Shown: in pieces, positions 10,001 to 18,178 of the stretch
Position numbering within the stretch: the stretch's first letter is position 1
How the letters are laid out: the number at the start of each line of letters is the position of its first letter
NCBI GenBank assembly: GCA_003427395.1
Contig: BFEA01000408.1
Coordinates: forward strand, 1,050,688 to 1,073,479
Length of the DNA: 22,792 bases
Source of the DNA: Chara braunii
Lineage: Eukaryota > Streptophyta > Charophyceae > Charales > Characeae
Reading direction: 5' to 3'
Program-made: the position numbers and the translations under genes
The notes under the pieces: generated by a model
What the model was told of the DNA's origin: nothing
What the model saw: only the letters and a program-made list of their open reading frames with translations
The model's database searches: none

Positions 10001-11649
10001 ATCAACAGCAAGGTCTTCCCCCCTCCCTCTCACCTAGACAAGCAGCAAGGGCTGACCTGCACAACGACCCGTTCTGGCCGGACTTCCTCAAAACATGGAG
10101 GAGCCTGCCCCTACCGGACAAAACCCCGCCAGAAAGATGGGAGGAGGTGGCACGACAACCTCTTTTTGGGAATAGATGGATCACCGACTCAAGCGGGCAA
10201 ACTCTCGATTGCATGGCATCGTCGTGGTCGGGCTGGGTGAAGCGCGGGGTGACTAGGATAGAGGATATATGGGACAGGGATCAAAGGAACTGGATCGACC
10301 CGGACAGGCTGAGAGAACGGCTGCGCTCCTGTCTCCACCTGGAAGACGCCTTGGACACCCTAATTGACAGGATACCTCTGGCCTGGTGGAGAACTCTAAG
10401 GAAAGGCCCAACCCTCCTGTTATCAGATTGGGTGGCAGTGAGGGACCACCCGAATCAGGTGGGCAACATAGCACAATATGAAACCGACGGAGCGATCAGA
10501 GTTGTTCTCTACCAAATAGGCTGGAATAACATCCTCCAAAGAACTTCCCCGGAAGAAACAATCCTATGCCAGAGAGAAGACCTCTTCAGAATCACAGTTC
10601 TTCACGAAAAGCAACAAGAGATCGCCTACTGCCCCCAAACCCCGATCCACCTACTCGCTCTAGACCCCGTGGAATGGACGTGGACAACAACCGCAGGGAA
10701 GGGCCGGAAAACCACAACATCATTATACGGCCTCACAGTCAAATCGACTTATAGACTCCTTCGGCCAAAAACAAATCTTCGGGATCGGGTGGAGGCACGA
10801 TGGATGAACCATCTAAACATTGATAAGAACCAGCTGAGGGGAAAAAAGTGGTTCAGACTGATCAAGGAAAAACCGGCAAAAATTGCTTCGCTGCAATGGC
10901 AGATCGACCACCGCTGTCTGCCAACGAACGATTGGCTCATCGACAGGACGAACCTGGAATAGCGAGGGCAATCCCTTCCCTGGTGTAGGCTTTGCACCGA
11001 CGTGTTTCCCTCCAGGAAGATTCCGGAAACAATCGAACACATCTTTCTTCAATGCCCGGGCGCAGTATGGTTATGGAGATGGTGGGACATAATCTGGGAC
11101 CAACAGGGGATCCAGATTCAGTGGCCTTGGGATTGGAAAGCCTTGCTATGCGAGGTCCTCACCACGAATCAGATGGACGATTTCACTAGTAATTTGTTCA
11201 AACTGGGCCGCAAGGCAGTGCTCTGGGCCCTCTGGCGAAGACCGTGCACTTATGAAATGGAAAGAGCCCGACTGGAAGGCCCGGAATTCACAGAAAGCAT
11301 TCAGCAGCAGATCCAAACTGAAATAAGGGCACATTGGGAAAGGGTCAGGGAACGAATCCAGCATTTAACCTCACCAAAAGATATCCTTCATAAAATCAAG
11401 GAATTCAGCCTGAGCTGGCTTGGAGGGGAAAACGGGGGGAGGATAGGGGAAGTGGAGTGGAAAGGTAGACAAAGCGATCCAGGGGGGGGACAAGGGAGGG
11501 CTGACCTGGTGAGAGACTATCGGCTCCTGTTTCACGAGTGGTCCAAGATCGATTCGGCAATTCCCTTGCAACCCGCCCTTAAGTTCCCCGACCCCTTCCC
11601 CCCTCCCTCCAACTGTGTGGTAGGCCTAGACTGGTATGGGAGGGAGTGA
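7041..11649 (+). pseudogene. LINE-1 ORF2: APE endonuclease / reverse transcriptase / zinc knuckle, interrupted
   Basis: This would nick target DNA and copy the element RNA by target-primed reverse transcription. Endonuclease motifs are all visible: SLNVNSL (about 7110), QETHL (7218), NIYAPND, GDFNAAPD (about 7539), SRIDLILIS (about 7740) and LDH (about 7824). Reverse transcriptase motifs: NYRP (8766), DQTGFIQG, FIDFEKAYD (motif A, about 8970), SVRQGDPL (motif B, usual G changed to S) and FFADD (9282-9296, motif C). The C-terminal knuckle is CRLC...HIFLQC (about 10984-11055). In-frame stops are TAA 7773-7775, TAG 8895-8897, TAG 9258-9260 and TAG 10960-10962. A 7-bp AAATAAT-type insertion near 9615-9628 shifts the frame. 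The terminal stop is TGA at 11647-11649. No ATG precedes the domain, so the start (GTG 7041) is arbitrary; the frame is open from 7017 after a TAA at 7014-7016. Confidence 0.9.
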
Positions 11650-11955
11650 GGAACCAGCTTTGTAGCAGCAGATCTCTGGCGCCCGCTTCAGGGTGAAGAG
11701 GTGTCCCCCTCCCCTCACAAACAGTAGACTTGGCTAATCCATTGAAGAATCAGTCCTTTTCGCATAGACAAGATTTTTTACCATCTATCTACTGTGTGGT
11801 AGGTGTGGAAGGGAGTGAGGAACCAGCTTTGCAGTAGCAGATATCTGGCGCCCGCTTCAGGGTGAAGAGGTGTCCTCCTCCCCTCAAAAACAGTAGGTTT
11901 TGCTAGCCCATTGAGGATCAGTGCTTCTCGCATTGGCAAGATGTCTTATCCCCTA
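11613..11955 (+). repeat. ~175-bp tandem duplication at the ORF2 end / 3' UTR of LINE-1
   Basis: Copies 11613-11790 and 11792-11955 share CTGTGTGGTAGG, GGGAGTGAGGAACCAGCTTT, CTGGCGCCCGCTTCAGGG and AGAGGTGTCC. Copy 1 begins inside the ORF2 coding end and contains its TGA, so the duplication took in the stop and early 3' UTR. Confidence 0.85.
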
Positions 11956-12059
11956 CATGCAGTACAAAATCCCCACAGGCCTGCCGAGTTAATCCTCTAG
12001 AACCCAGAGCAATCAATGCTGGCAGGCTCCACCTCCGGTCCTTCTCATTGATTCTGTGT

Positions 12060-12160
12060 AAGGGACGCTGGACCTGTTTTCCAGCAGGTGCTGCTCCCCA
12101 CCAATAGATGGAGCCCCTCCTCGGGTGCTAGAGGTGTCTGCTCTTATCAACACCTCTAGC
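12060..12160 (+). other. LINE-1 3'-end double hairpin
   Basis: Hairpin 1, 12067-12085: GCTGGA, 7-nt loop CCTGTTT, TCCAGC. It is followed by AGCAGGTGCTGCT and the box CCCCACCAATAGATGGAG. Hairpin 2, 12127-12160: a perfect 11-bp stem GCTAGAGGTGT/ACACCTCTAGC with a 12-nt loop, 20 nt before the poly(A). These are probably recognised by the element's reverse transcriptase, as in plant LINE/SINE pairs that share a 3' hairpin. Confidence 0.7.
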
Positions 12161-12180
12161 TCTGCAGGGGGCGTTTTCTC

Positions 12181-12207
12181 AAAAAAAAAAAAAAAAAAAA
12201 AAAAAAA
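12181..12207 (+). other. Poly(A)27 tail of LINE-1
   Basis: Twenty-seven uninterrupted A residues end the element. The next bases, GTGCGTGG, start the downstream flank. Confidence 0.9.
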
Positions 12208-12700
12208 GTGCGTGGTAAGTTTACAGCTACGGTGGTTCGAACCTCATGTGGTGACTTGTCAACGGGCTTGGCGAGGGGTGCCACACTGTTTTCAACTCCC
12301 TATAAGGATCGAAGATGGCCGCTCATACCTTTGGAGTTAGTGTTGCTTTGAGCCTTGAACTAGCAGTGGGAGGAAGTGAACTCTTCTTTCCCCAAAGGTG
12401 CAGGGGTAGGGTTTGAAGGGTGAGAGGTAAGGGGAAGGAAGGGGTTGAGGACGAAGGGAGAAGTTTTTTTTTCAGTTTTCATTCCGTACGGGATCTGCGT
12501 CGTCCTGTTAGTTGTCACAGTTGGGCCTTATTTTTTAGGTTGACTACGTGGCATGATTTCATTTCTTTAGTCGCTTGACGATCAACATGGATTTGATGCT
12601 TTCGTTGATTGCTCTTCGTGGATTTTTTTACCCTCGTGATATATTTTGATTTTGCTCAATGGGATATGATTAGGTTATCTTCAAAACTATTCTTCAAAAC
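12208..12700. other. Unassigned flank
   Basis: No gene recognised. GGTTCGAACC at about 12235 resembles a Pol III B box but does not sit in a tRNA fold. From about 12540 the sequence becomes AT-rich. Confidence 0.4.
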
Positions 12701-12710
12701 GTTTTCTCGA

Positions 12711-12833
12711 AATAATTTCCTATAAAAGCTTCTAATTAAAAAAAAACTTTTGATTCTATACAATCACAAGTCCGGTTTAGGACATCTCAGATGACAGGGA
12801 AATTCTTCAAATAATTTCCTATAAAAGCTTCTA
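12711..12833. repeat. 99-bp-spaced repeat AATAATTTCCTATAAAAGC
   Basis: A 24-nt sequence occurs at 12711-12734 and again at 12810-12833. In the second place TATAAAAGCTT is immediately repeated once more. Confidence 0.8.
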
Positions 12834-12880
12834 TAAAAGCTTTTGAGCAGTAATTTTCTGACTTACGGTCTGAACGATTT

Positions 12881-13056
12881 CCTGAACCCTGGTTCTGGAA
12901 ATCAGAGTCAAAAGTTCGGGTGGACATCAGATTCTTTTTCTTATTTGTGTTCTCTATGGCCTGAACCCTGGTTCTGGAAGTCAGAGTCAAAAGTTCGGGC
13001 GGACATCAGATTCTTTTTCCTATCTGTGTTTCTTTTTCCTATCTGTGTTTCCTATG
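12881..13056. repeat. 79-bp tandem repeat
   Basis: Copies 12881-12959 and 12960-13056 share CCTGAACCCTGGTTCTGGAA, AGTTCGGG and GGACATCAGATTC. Copy 2 has an internal 18-bp duplication of CCTATCTGTGTTTC. This accounts for the short open frames seen here. Confidence 0.9.
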
Positions 13057-13251
13057 GATTTTCACCTTTGTATTTCAATGGACTTCTGATTAGGGATTTC
13101 AGTTTTTTGTCGAATAAATCAATTGAGAATTTCATAGTATTGGTCGAAAATCCTACTTAGGGCATCTGATGGTATTTTCCCATGGTAATTTGCATGTCGT
13201 CCCAAAAATTGGCTAAAATTCGCTTCAAATTTTCATAAATTCGTATGGGGC

Positions 13252-14035
13252 GGTTCTGTTGAGTTTTGGGGGATCTGTCCAAGATGGAGGGCAAGGGCAC
13301 GGGATGACTCTTTGTGAGGACGGAGAGAGGGTTGCATCGCGGCTGTCTGAGGGGTACCGGCTAGGGGAACTTTCATCGGATGCGACTGGCGTCGGGCAGC
13401 TTCGGTTGTCGGATGGGTACCGGTTGATGAGGGTTTACTCTGGCGCAATTAGCCTCAGGCAGTGCTGGTTCACTCCCTCGATGACGGAGACTGGAATTTC
13501 CGAGGGGGCAGGAGATTGCTGGATGAGGATTGTGTCTGGCTCTTGCTGAGGACACGGTCTTTCAAACTCCTTACTAGGACGGAGTTGGGGAGGCGAAGGG
13601 GGGACAGGTGAGTGGAGGTTCTGTTGGGTTTTGGGGGATCTGTTCAAGGTGGAGGGCAAAGGGCACGAGATGACTCTTTGTGAGGACGGAGAGAGGGTTG
13701 AATCAGGTCGTTTGAGGGGTACCGGCTGGGGGATCTTTCATTAGATGCGATTGGCATCAGGCAACTTTAGTTGCTGGATGGGTACCGGTTGATGAGGGAT
13801 CATCTTGGTGCAATTGGCCTCAGGCAGTGCTGGCTTACCCTCTCGATGACGGAAACTGGAATCTCCGAGGGGGCAGGAGATTGCAGGATGAGGATTGTGT
13901 CTAGCTCGTGCTAAGGATATGGTCCTTCGAACCCTTCACTAGGATGGAGTTGGGGAGGGTGAAGGGGGTTCGGATGGGGGTGGTTGAGAACGGATGCGAT
14001 TGGCATTGAGCGGAGTCTCGATGGGTACCGGCCGT
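13252..14035. repeat. 365-bp satellite-like tandem repeat (2 full copies and a partial)
   Basis: Copy 1 13252-13616, copy 2 13617 to about 13972, and a shortened copy at about 13985-14035. Shared landmarks are TTTTGGGGGATCTGT, GAGGGGTACCGGCT, GATGGGTACCGGTTGATGAG, CCTCAGGCAGTGCTGG and GCAGGAGATTGC. Divergence is mostly by substitution. The small frames within are not conserved between copies, so it is probably non-coding. Confidence 0.9.
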
Positions 14036-14061
14036 GGTCAGCTGACCGCATTAGAACATAC

Positions 14062-14183
14062 CCGGGACCTCCCTTTCGATGACGAAACTCGGGACCTCCC
14101 TTTCGATGACGAAGACAGAACTGTTGCACTCGCTGGTCTCCCGGGACCTCCCTTTCGATGACGAAGACAGAACTGTTGCGATC
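14062..14183. repeat. Short tandem repeat GGGACCTCCCTTTCGATGAC
   Basis: Three copies start near 14063, 14091 and 14142. The last two belong to a 49-bp unit that also carries GAAGACAGAACTGTTGC. Confidence 0.9.
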
Positions 14184-14199
14184 GCAGTTTTGGAAAAAA

Positions 14200-14518
14200 G
14201 ATGGTGGGGTATCACGCGTCCTACTAGTGAGTGGGCTAGCTGGTAGGATGGGAATAGAGCACAGCAGCAGCAGAGATGGTAGCTCTGCTGCAGTAAGTCT
14301 TGCTGGAGTGGGGAGCAGGGGATTGTTTGGGGGGTCTGACCTTTTTTCTGAAAAAAGAAAGCTCTAAGGAACCTCAAATAGCGAATAAGGTGAGTAGGAG
14401 CAGAGGGTGGGTTATCACGCGTCCTGCCAGTGAGGGGGCTAGCTGGTAGGATGGGAGTATGGTACAGCAGCAGCAGAGATGGTGGCTCTGCTGCAGTCAG
14501 TCTTGCCGGAGTGAGGTA
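14200..14518. repeat. ~202-bp direct repeat
   Basis: Copies at 14200-14325 and 14402-14518 share TATCACGCGTCCT, GGGCTAGCTGGTAGGATGGG, CAGCAGCAGCAGAGATGGT and CTCTGCTGCAGT. No coding capacity seen. Confidence 0.9.
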
Positions 14519-14574
14519 AAGTGGTGTGATGGGGGGTTCTCCTGAGTCTTTCCTGAAATTTGTTCTAAATCATG

Positions 14575-14806
14575 AAGATTGTTGTAAGCCGGGTAATGGC
14601 CCCGGTATCTTAATTTTCAAATACTTCTTATGCCAACTGTATTTTTGTAGTAGGTTTTTAGTGATGAATTCTTTAAAGGCATTCGTTATAGGACGCTGGG
14701 CCTGGTTCCCAGTTCGTGCCAATTTGTGAGATAATGTTTGTATCTATGGGACGCTGGACCCGGTTTCCAGCAGGTGTTGCTCCCCACCAAAAGATGGAGC
14801 TGTTTT
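14575..14806 (+). mobile_element. Cluster of three LINE/SINE 3'-hairpin boxes
   Basis: Three hairpins with 7-nt loops follow one another: 14588-14606 (GCCGGG/CCCGGT, loop TAATGGC), 14695-14713 (GCTGGG/CCCAGT, loop CCTGGTT) and 14753-14771 (GCTGGA/TCCAGC, loop CCCGGTT). The last continues into CAGGTGTTGCTCCCCACCAAAAGATGGAG as in LINE-1. They look like tails of successive retroposon insertions. Bodies are not recognisable and poly(A) tails are short or absent. Confidence 0.6.
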
Positions 14807-15021
14807 TCAAAAAAAGATTCGGCTTACAGCGTGCAATACGCCCTGCCTTGCTGGCAGGGCACAACAAGACGGCCTGCCATCCTCAGTTCCGGTTTGGCGG
14901 CCGGACGAAACGCAGCGTAGGGTCGCTGCGCCATGATTTTATGTTTATCTTTCATGTACTTGGCGGCTTTTTTTAATACCATTCGGCCGCTTCGGTCGCG
15001 TTTCGGGAACTTGGGACTATG

Positions 15022-15024
<3 letters not shown>
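14807..15024. other. Unassigned stretch
   Basis: Contains short inverted repeats (GCCCTGCC...GGCAGGGC near 14850) and CG-rich boxes (GGCGGCCGGACG). No gene recognised. Confidence 0.35.

Positions 15025-15025
<1 letters not shown>

Positions 15026-15102
<77 letters not shown>
15026..15102. repeat. (TC)n microsatellite
   Basis: An uninterrupted TC dinucleotide run of about 76 bp. It produces LSLSLS or RERERE shadows in the reading frames. Confidence 0.98.
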
Positions 15103-15104
<2 letters not shown>

Positions 15105-15640
15105 TGGGGTTTGCTCGATCGACGACATGATTGGTGTTGTGTTGGTGGACTGAAGTCGTACCCTGCCATCCTCAGTTCGTTTTTTTTGCGAATTACCTTT
15201 TTTTTTCTTTTTTTTTTTCCTATTTGTTTTCTCGTCTCTGGTCATCCCTTCTCGTCTCAAAACGGACGACTCCCTTGCCTGTGCCGAGGCTCTACCCAGC
15301 CTCTGCCGACCCTGCCGAGCTGTTCCATGAATTCATGAAGGCACTTTTTTTGCCTGGGCGGGGTACCGGCAGTAGTGCGATGGCCTTGAGGTGTAACCGC
15401 CAGTACCTTTCAGCTGTCCTTGCCGAACCAGTCCGTGGCCAGTGCCCTACGCTGTGGAAGGGCGGGCCGAAAAAAGAGCTGTGGTTGTTTTGAGGGAGGG
15501 GGGCGGGAAAGAAAACGAGATTGGGGGTGGCCTTGGTCGCGCGGTTAGGAGCCTGGAAAAGAGAAGACTCGGAAGATCACTCCAGCAGTCAGAGAAAGGG
15601 GGAAAAAACAAGGAAAAAGGACGGGGTGAGGGCCTCACTC
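15103..15640. other. Unassigned stretch
   Basis: Contains T-rich blocks (15179-15225) and a purine-rich segment (15494-15630). No gene, RNA or element was recognised. A short peptide FLPGRGTG (about 15348) resembles FLPGKGTG near 17871, which may mark a diverged repeat. Confidence 0.35.
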
Positions 15641-15642
15641 TT

Positions 15643-15683
15643 GCACTCACCAATTGCGCAACCCGCACTCACCAATTGCGCAA
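15643..15683. repeat. Exact 19-bp tandem repeat with a palindromic core
   Basis: GCACTCACCAATTGCGCAA occurs at 15643-15661 and 15665-15683, separated by CCC. Each copy ends in the palindrome TTGCGCAA. Confidence 0.9.
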
Positions 15684-15720
15684 AATCAGAATGAATCTTC
15701 TGCTGGAACATGGAGAGATG
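15676..15720. repeat. Diverged copy of the foldback right arm
   Basis: GCGCAAAATC..AATGAATCTTC.GCT..AACATGGA matches the right arm of the window-start palindrome (about 169-211) with scattered substitutions. Only one arm is present. Confidence 0.6.
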
Positions 15721-15904
15721 CACGGCCATAATTCTTCTCTTTTTTGCATTTGGTGACCAGTCAGAGCAGTGGATTCGTTAGTCACAGCAGTCCAAAAGAC
15801 TGCACCCCGGGCAATAGGAGGATGGACAGTCATTAGGGTTTAAGGGTTTATCTTAACTAATACTGCTACAATCGCGTCCATTCATATAAACAACCACAAT
15901 GTTC

Positions 15905-16016
15905 AGCGACGCTGGACCCGCTTTCCAGCAGGTGCTGCTCCCCACCAATAGATGGAGGCTCATGGAGCCCCCCCGATAGTGCTAGTGGTGCCTGCTCGTA
16001 CCAGCAGCAAAAAATT
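15905..16016 (+). mobile_element. LINE-1-type 3'-tail copy (truncated LINE or SINE)
   Basis: Starts with GACGCTGGA, loop CCCGCTT, TCCAGCAGGTGCTGCTCCCC (hairpin 15911-15929). It continues through CACCAATAGATGGAG and GCTAGTGGTGCCTGCTC, collinear with LINE-1 12064-12145, then ends in AAAAAA. Too short to hold coding sequence. Confidence 0.7.
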
Positions 16017-16164
16017 TTGAATTACCATCCATGAATTTTTCTATGAGATTCTCATATCAGGAAAAACAACAACAAATTTAGATCATGCCACAGAAATTAC
16101 TGGAGATCCCGTCGCTCCGTGAAGTCACCTTGGAGAAGCAGAAGTCTCGAATCGTACAAACCAT

Positions 16165-16220
16165 CACGTAGTGCCAATAGATGGAGATTGTGGGAAAAAA
16201 AAAAAAAAAAAAAAAAAAAA
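16165..16220 (+). mobile_element. Short retroposon tail with poly(A)26
   Basis: GTGCCAATAGATGGAG matches the LINE-1 tail box and is followed within 10 nt by 26 A residues (16195-16220). It is the minimal remnant of another copy of the same family. Confidence 0.55.
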
Positions 16221-16357
16221 GCATCCCTAGCACCTGTTCAGGTTGTTTTATTAAAAAAAAAAAGAAAAAAAAAAGAGCAATGGATTTGTCCGCACAGCGT
16301 CATTGGAGGAAAGCTTGTCAGTCCACGCAATGTCTGTCAACTGTGATAGTTGTCACG

Positions 16358-16706
16358 GCCCTGAGATATCATCAAATTTGGAAAAGTGTATCTGGGCTTG
16401 TCACTATCCAGATATGTACAGTGCAGTTCTCTTTTCCTTTTTTTTGTTGCCCCAAACGAATCACAACTTCTTTTCCTTGTGCCAGAAATGTCACGTTTAT
16501 GAAAGAGTTTCGGGAGCAAGAATGCATGCTAGTTATATCAGACCAGGTGGAGTTGCACAAGATTTACCCTTGGGTTTAAGCGAAGATCTTTTTCTATCTT
16601 CACAGCAATTTGCTTCCCGTACCGCCCTGAGATATCATCAAATTTGGAAAAGTGTATCTGGACTTGTCATTGTCCAGATACGTGCAGTACAGTTCTCTTT
16701 TTCTTT
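16358..16706. repeat. 83-bp direct repeat flanking the nad7-like exon
   Basis: Copies 16358-16440 and 16624-16706 align without gaps at an offset of 266. All seven differences are transitions. Each copy holds a hairpin: in copy 2 a perfect 10-bp stem GTATCTGGAC/GTCCAGATAC with an 8-nt loop; in copy 1 the same stem survives with G-T wobbles. Copy 2 starts 5 nt after the proposed splice donor. Confidence 0.85.
16486..16618 (+). pseudogene. nad7: Exon-like segment of nad7/NDUFS2 (complex I 49-kDa subunit)
   Basis: The 133-bp segment encodes [18 protein letters not shown] followed by [14 protein letters not shown] and SQQFASR, an unmistakable part of the NADH:ubiquinone oxidoreductase 49-kDa subunit near the quinone site in the mitochondrial inner membrane. 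A pyrimidine-rich tract ending TTGTGCCAG precedes it and C|GTACCG follows, so it reads as one exon with a phase-1 donor. The next conserved residues (IDELEE) do not follow in frame, as expected if an intron begins. The first residues (KCHV) are unlike the family (usually LLEF or MFEF). No neighbouring exon was found in the window, and a TIR element and retroposons occupy the 3' side. It could be one exon of a nuclear gene with very large introns, or a captured exon. The QQFASR ending is the plant, algal and bacterial form rather than the animal one. Confidence 0.7.
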
Positions 16707-16829
16707 TTCTCTTCTCTCAATTTCACCTCACACTACCTACCTACCACTACTACTAATTGTAGGTATACGGAGCAGTCAGAACCTTTCTACGCACCAGAAA
16801 CCTTCCCTTCTTTTCTTGTCTTTTTTTTT

Positions 16830-17193
16830 GGGAAGATTTTTGATATTCCCCTCAAAGTTCCATTTATTGTGCAGCGTGCCCCTCTAACAGCCGACTTACC
16901 CTGCAGCGCCCCTCTGACAGAGATTGAAATTTCTGAAGAAACTCTGGTGTCGTTTTGGGCCTGAAATATGTTCAATATACCCCTACCAGTACCGGTAGCT
17001 CCTCTCCCAGAGCCGGGGGAAAGATCTCGTGTGCCACCGACGGCCACAGGGGCATGCTGGAAAGTTGCTACCCTCACAGAGAGGGGCCTGCAGGAAAGTT
17101 CAGAGGCCCCAGGGGCACAGCAGCGTAAGTCGGCCGTGTAAGAGGGGCACGGTTCAAATTAATTGAACTTTCAGGGCATATCGAAAATTTCCC
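16830..17193. mobile_element. TIR element of 364 bp (non-autonomous DNA transposon)
   Basis: Long, imperfect terminal inverted repeats of about 90 bp run from GGGAAGATTTTTGATAT (16830) and, on the other strand, GGGAAATTTTCGATAT (ending 17193). Inner landmarks GTGCCCCTCT and CCGACTTAC are present in both arms. The element is flanked by C(T)8-9 on both sides (16820-16829 and 17194-17202), suggesting an 8-9-bp T-rich target duplication. No transposase frame. An 8-bp TSD would fit hAT-like or Merlin-like elements, but the superfamily is undetermined. Confidence 0.75.
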
Positions 17194-17203
17194 CTTTTTT
17201 TTC

Positions 17204-17789
17204 GTGGTTTTGCAGATAACACAATATTGTACTGCCTATTGGAGTTTATCAGACATACAGGCAGAGAGGCTCTTTAAGGCCCTCCTCAGAAGTGAGATCA
17301 AAGACTATTCGCGACGGAAGGCAAGTAAAGGACAATCGGAGGCAGGCAGAGAGTGGTTCAGGAGAACCAGGGCCCGAAGTGCCCATATGGCGAGCATCTC
17401 GAGAGAATGGAAGATGCAAGTCGCAGATTGGCTAGAAGGGTAGGACTAGTGGGGATAGAGCTTTTGTCTGGTTTGTGTGGTTTTCTTTTCGGGCCGTGTG
17501 GATTCGTTTGGTTGAACCAGGTTATCTCAGTTCTGGTTTCGTCCGCAGGAGGACAACTGGGGAGGTGGGTGGTGAGTGCCACGATTACGGGGAACTTTGG
17601 TTCCAACTTTTTTTTGTTCAACTTGAAGGGGGTAGGGTTGGGATTCCGGAACCCCAATCCGCAACCCCCACTCCCAACCCTCTCTCCCCTCGGCGGTTGC
17701 TGGCCGCGGTGACCGTGGCCATGGGGGATTCATAAACCTCGAGTGTTTCTGATTCAGTAATAAACTTTTCTTTGTCAAAAAAAAAAAAA
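17204..17789 (+). mobile_element. Retroposed polyadenylated 3' end (possible truncated LINE)
   Basis: A short open frame (to 17443) has a charged helical C terminus (ALLRSEIKDYSRRKASKGQ) somewhat like the region after the zinc knuckle in plant LINE ORF2. It is followed by about 300 nt of G-rich 3' UTR. A near-palindrome TGGCCGCGGTGACCGTGGCCA spans 17701-17721 (stem-loop with a 3-nt loop), AATAAA lies at 17759-17764 and 13 A residues at 17777-17789. The genome-encoded A tail 12 nt after AATAAA indicates retroposition of a processed transcript. The source could equally be an ordinary mRNA. Confidence 0.5.
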
Positions 17790-18178
17790 GTATTGCCTAC
17801 CCCGTGGTTTTCGAGCTCGAGGCTGTGCCGAGCTGCAAAACGCCCTTCCGGCATGCTCGGAGGGCGGTTTTTCTACCCGGGAAAGGTACAGGTGAACACA
17901 ATCTGATGTGCTTGGAAGAAAACGAAGTCCAAGAAACGCTGACGGTATACTCTTTTTCCTCAGTTTGCTGGATGTATTTGGCCGCAATCACAGCCTGACC
18001 TCGATGGATCTGATAGGACTCAAAGCCGGAGTTGAGTTGAAAAGTTTCCCCCGCCAACATTCCCATGCATGTAGCAAAAGTGAGCGACGAACACCACAAC
18101 AGGTGGCCGTCATTTAAAACAGGCAACATTGTGGGTGACTTTTGTCTTTTGTATGCATGAAAATAGCGGTTCGGTATC
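17790..18178. other. Unassigned stretch
   Basis: A minus-strand frame (17797-18129, 110 aa) is open but matches nothing I recognise. A CG-rich inverted pattern (CGCCCTTCCGGCATGCTCGGAGGGCG, about 17840-17865) may form a hairpin. No supported gene. Confidence 0.35.

Larger units (their letters stand above)
4220..12207 (+). mobile_element. LINE-1: near-complete, decayed L1-like LINE
   Basis: About 8 kb with the order of a plant L1: a GC-rich 5' region with tandem repeats (from about 4220), ORF1 with a CCHC knuckle (4799-6997), ORF2 with APE endonuclease, reverse transcriptase and a C-terminal zinc knuckle (about 7041-11649), a 3' UTR (11650-12180) with a tandem duplication and two hairpins, and a 27-nt poly(A). 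Four in-frame stops, one 7-bp insertion and frameshifts in ORF1 show that this copy is inactive under the standard code. The 5' end is inferred from composition. I found no convincing TSD beside the poly(A). Confidence 0.85.

Noticed and set aside
12225-12260. GGTTCGAACC, a possible tRNA B box
   Set aside because: The flanking bases do not form a T-stem, and no anticodon arm or acceptor stem can be drawn.
13259-13549. 96-codon frame in the 365-bp repeat
   Set aside because: The frame is not maintained in the second copy of the repeat.
12881-14518. CRISPR-like array
   Set aside because: Repeats are adjacent tandem units of differing lengths, not short repeats separated by unique spacers.
14933-15260. 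Frames across the (TC)n tract on both strands
   Set aside because: Simple translation of a dinucleotide repeat.
17797-18129. 110-codon minus-strand frame
   Set aside because: Composition is plausible but there is no recognised motif, clear splice signal or homologue that I can name.
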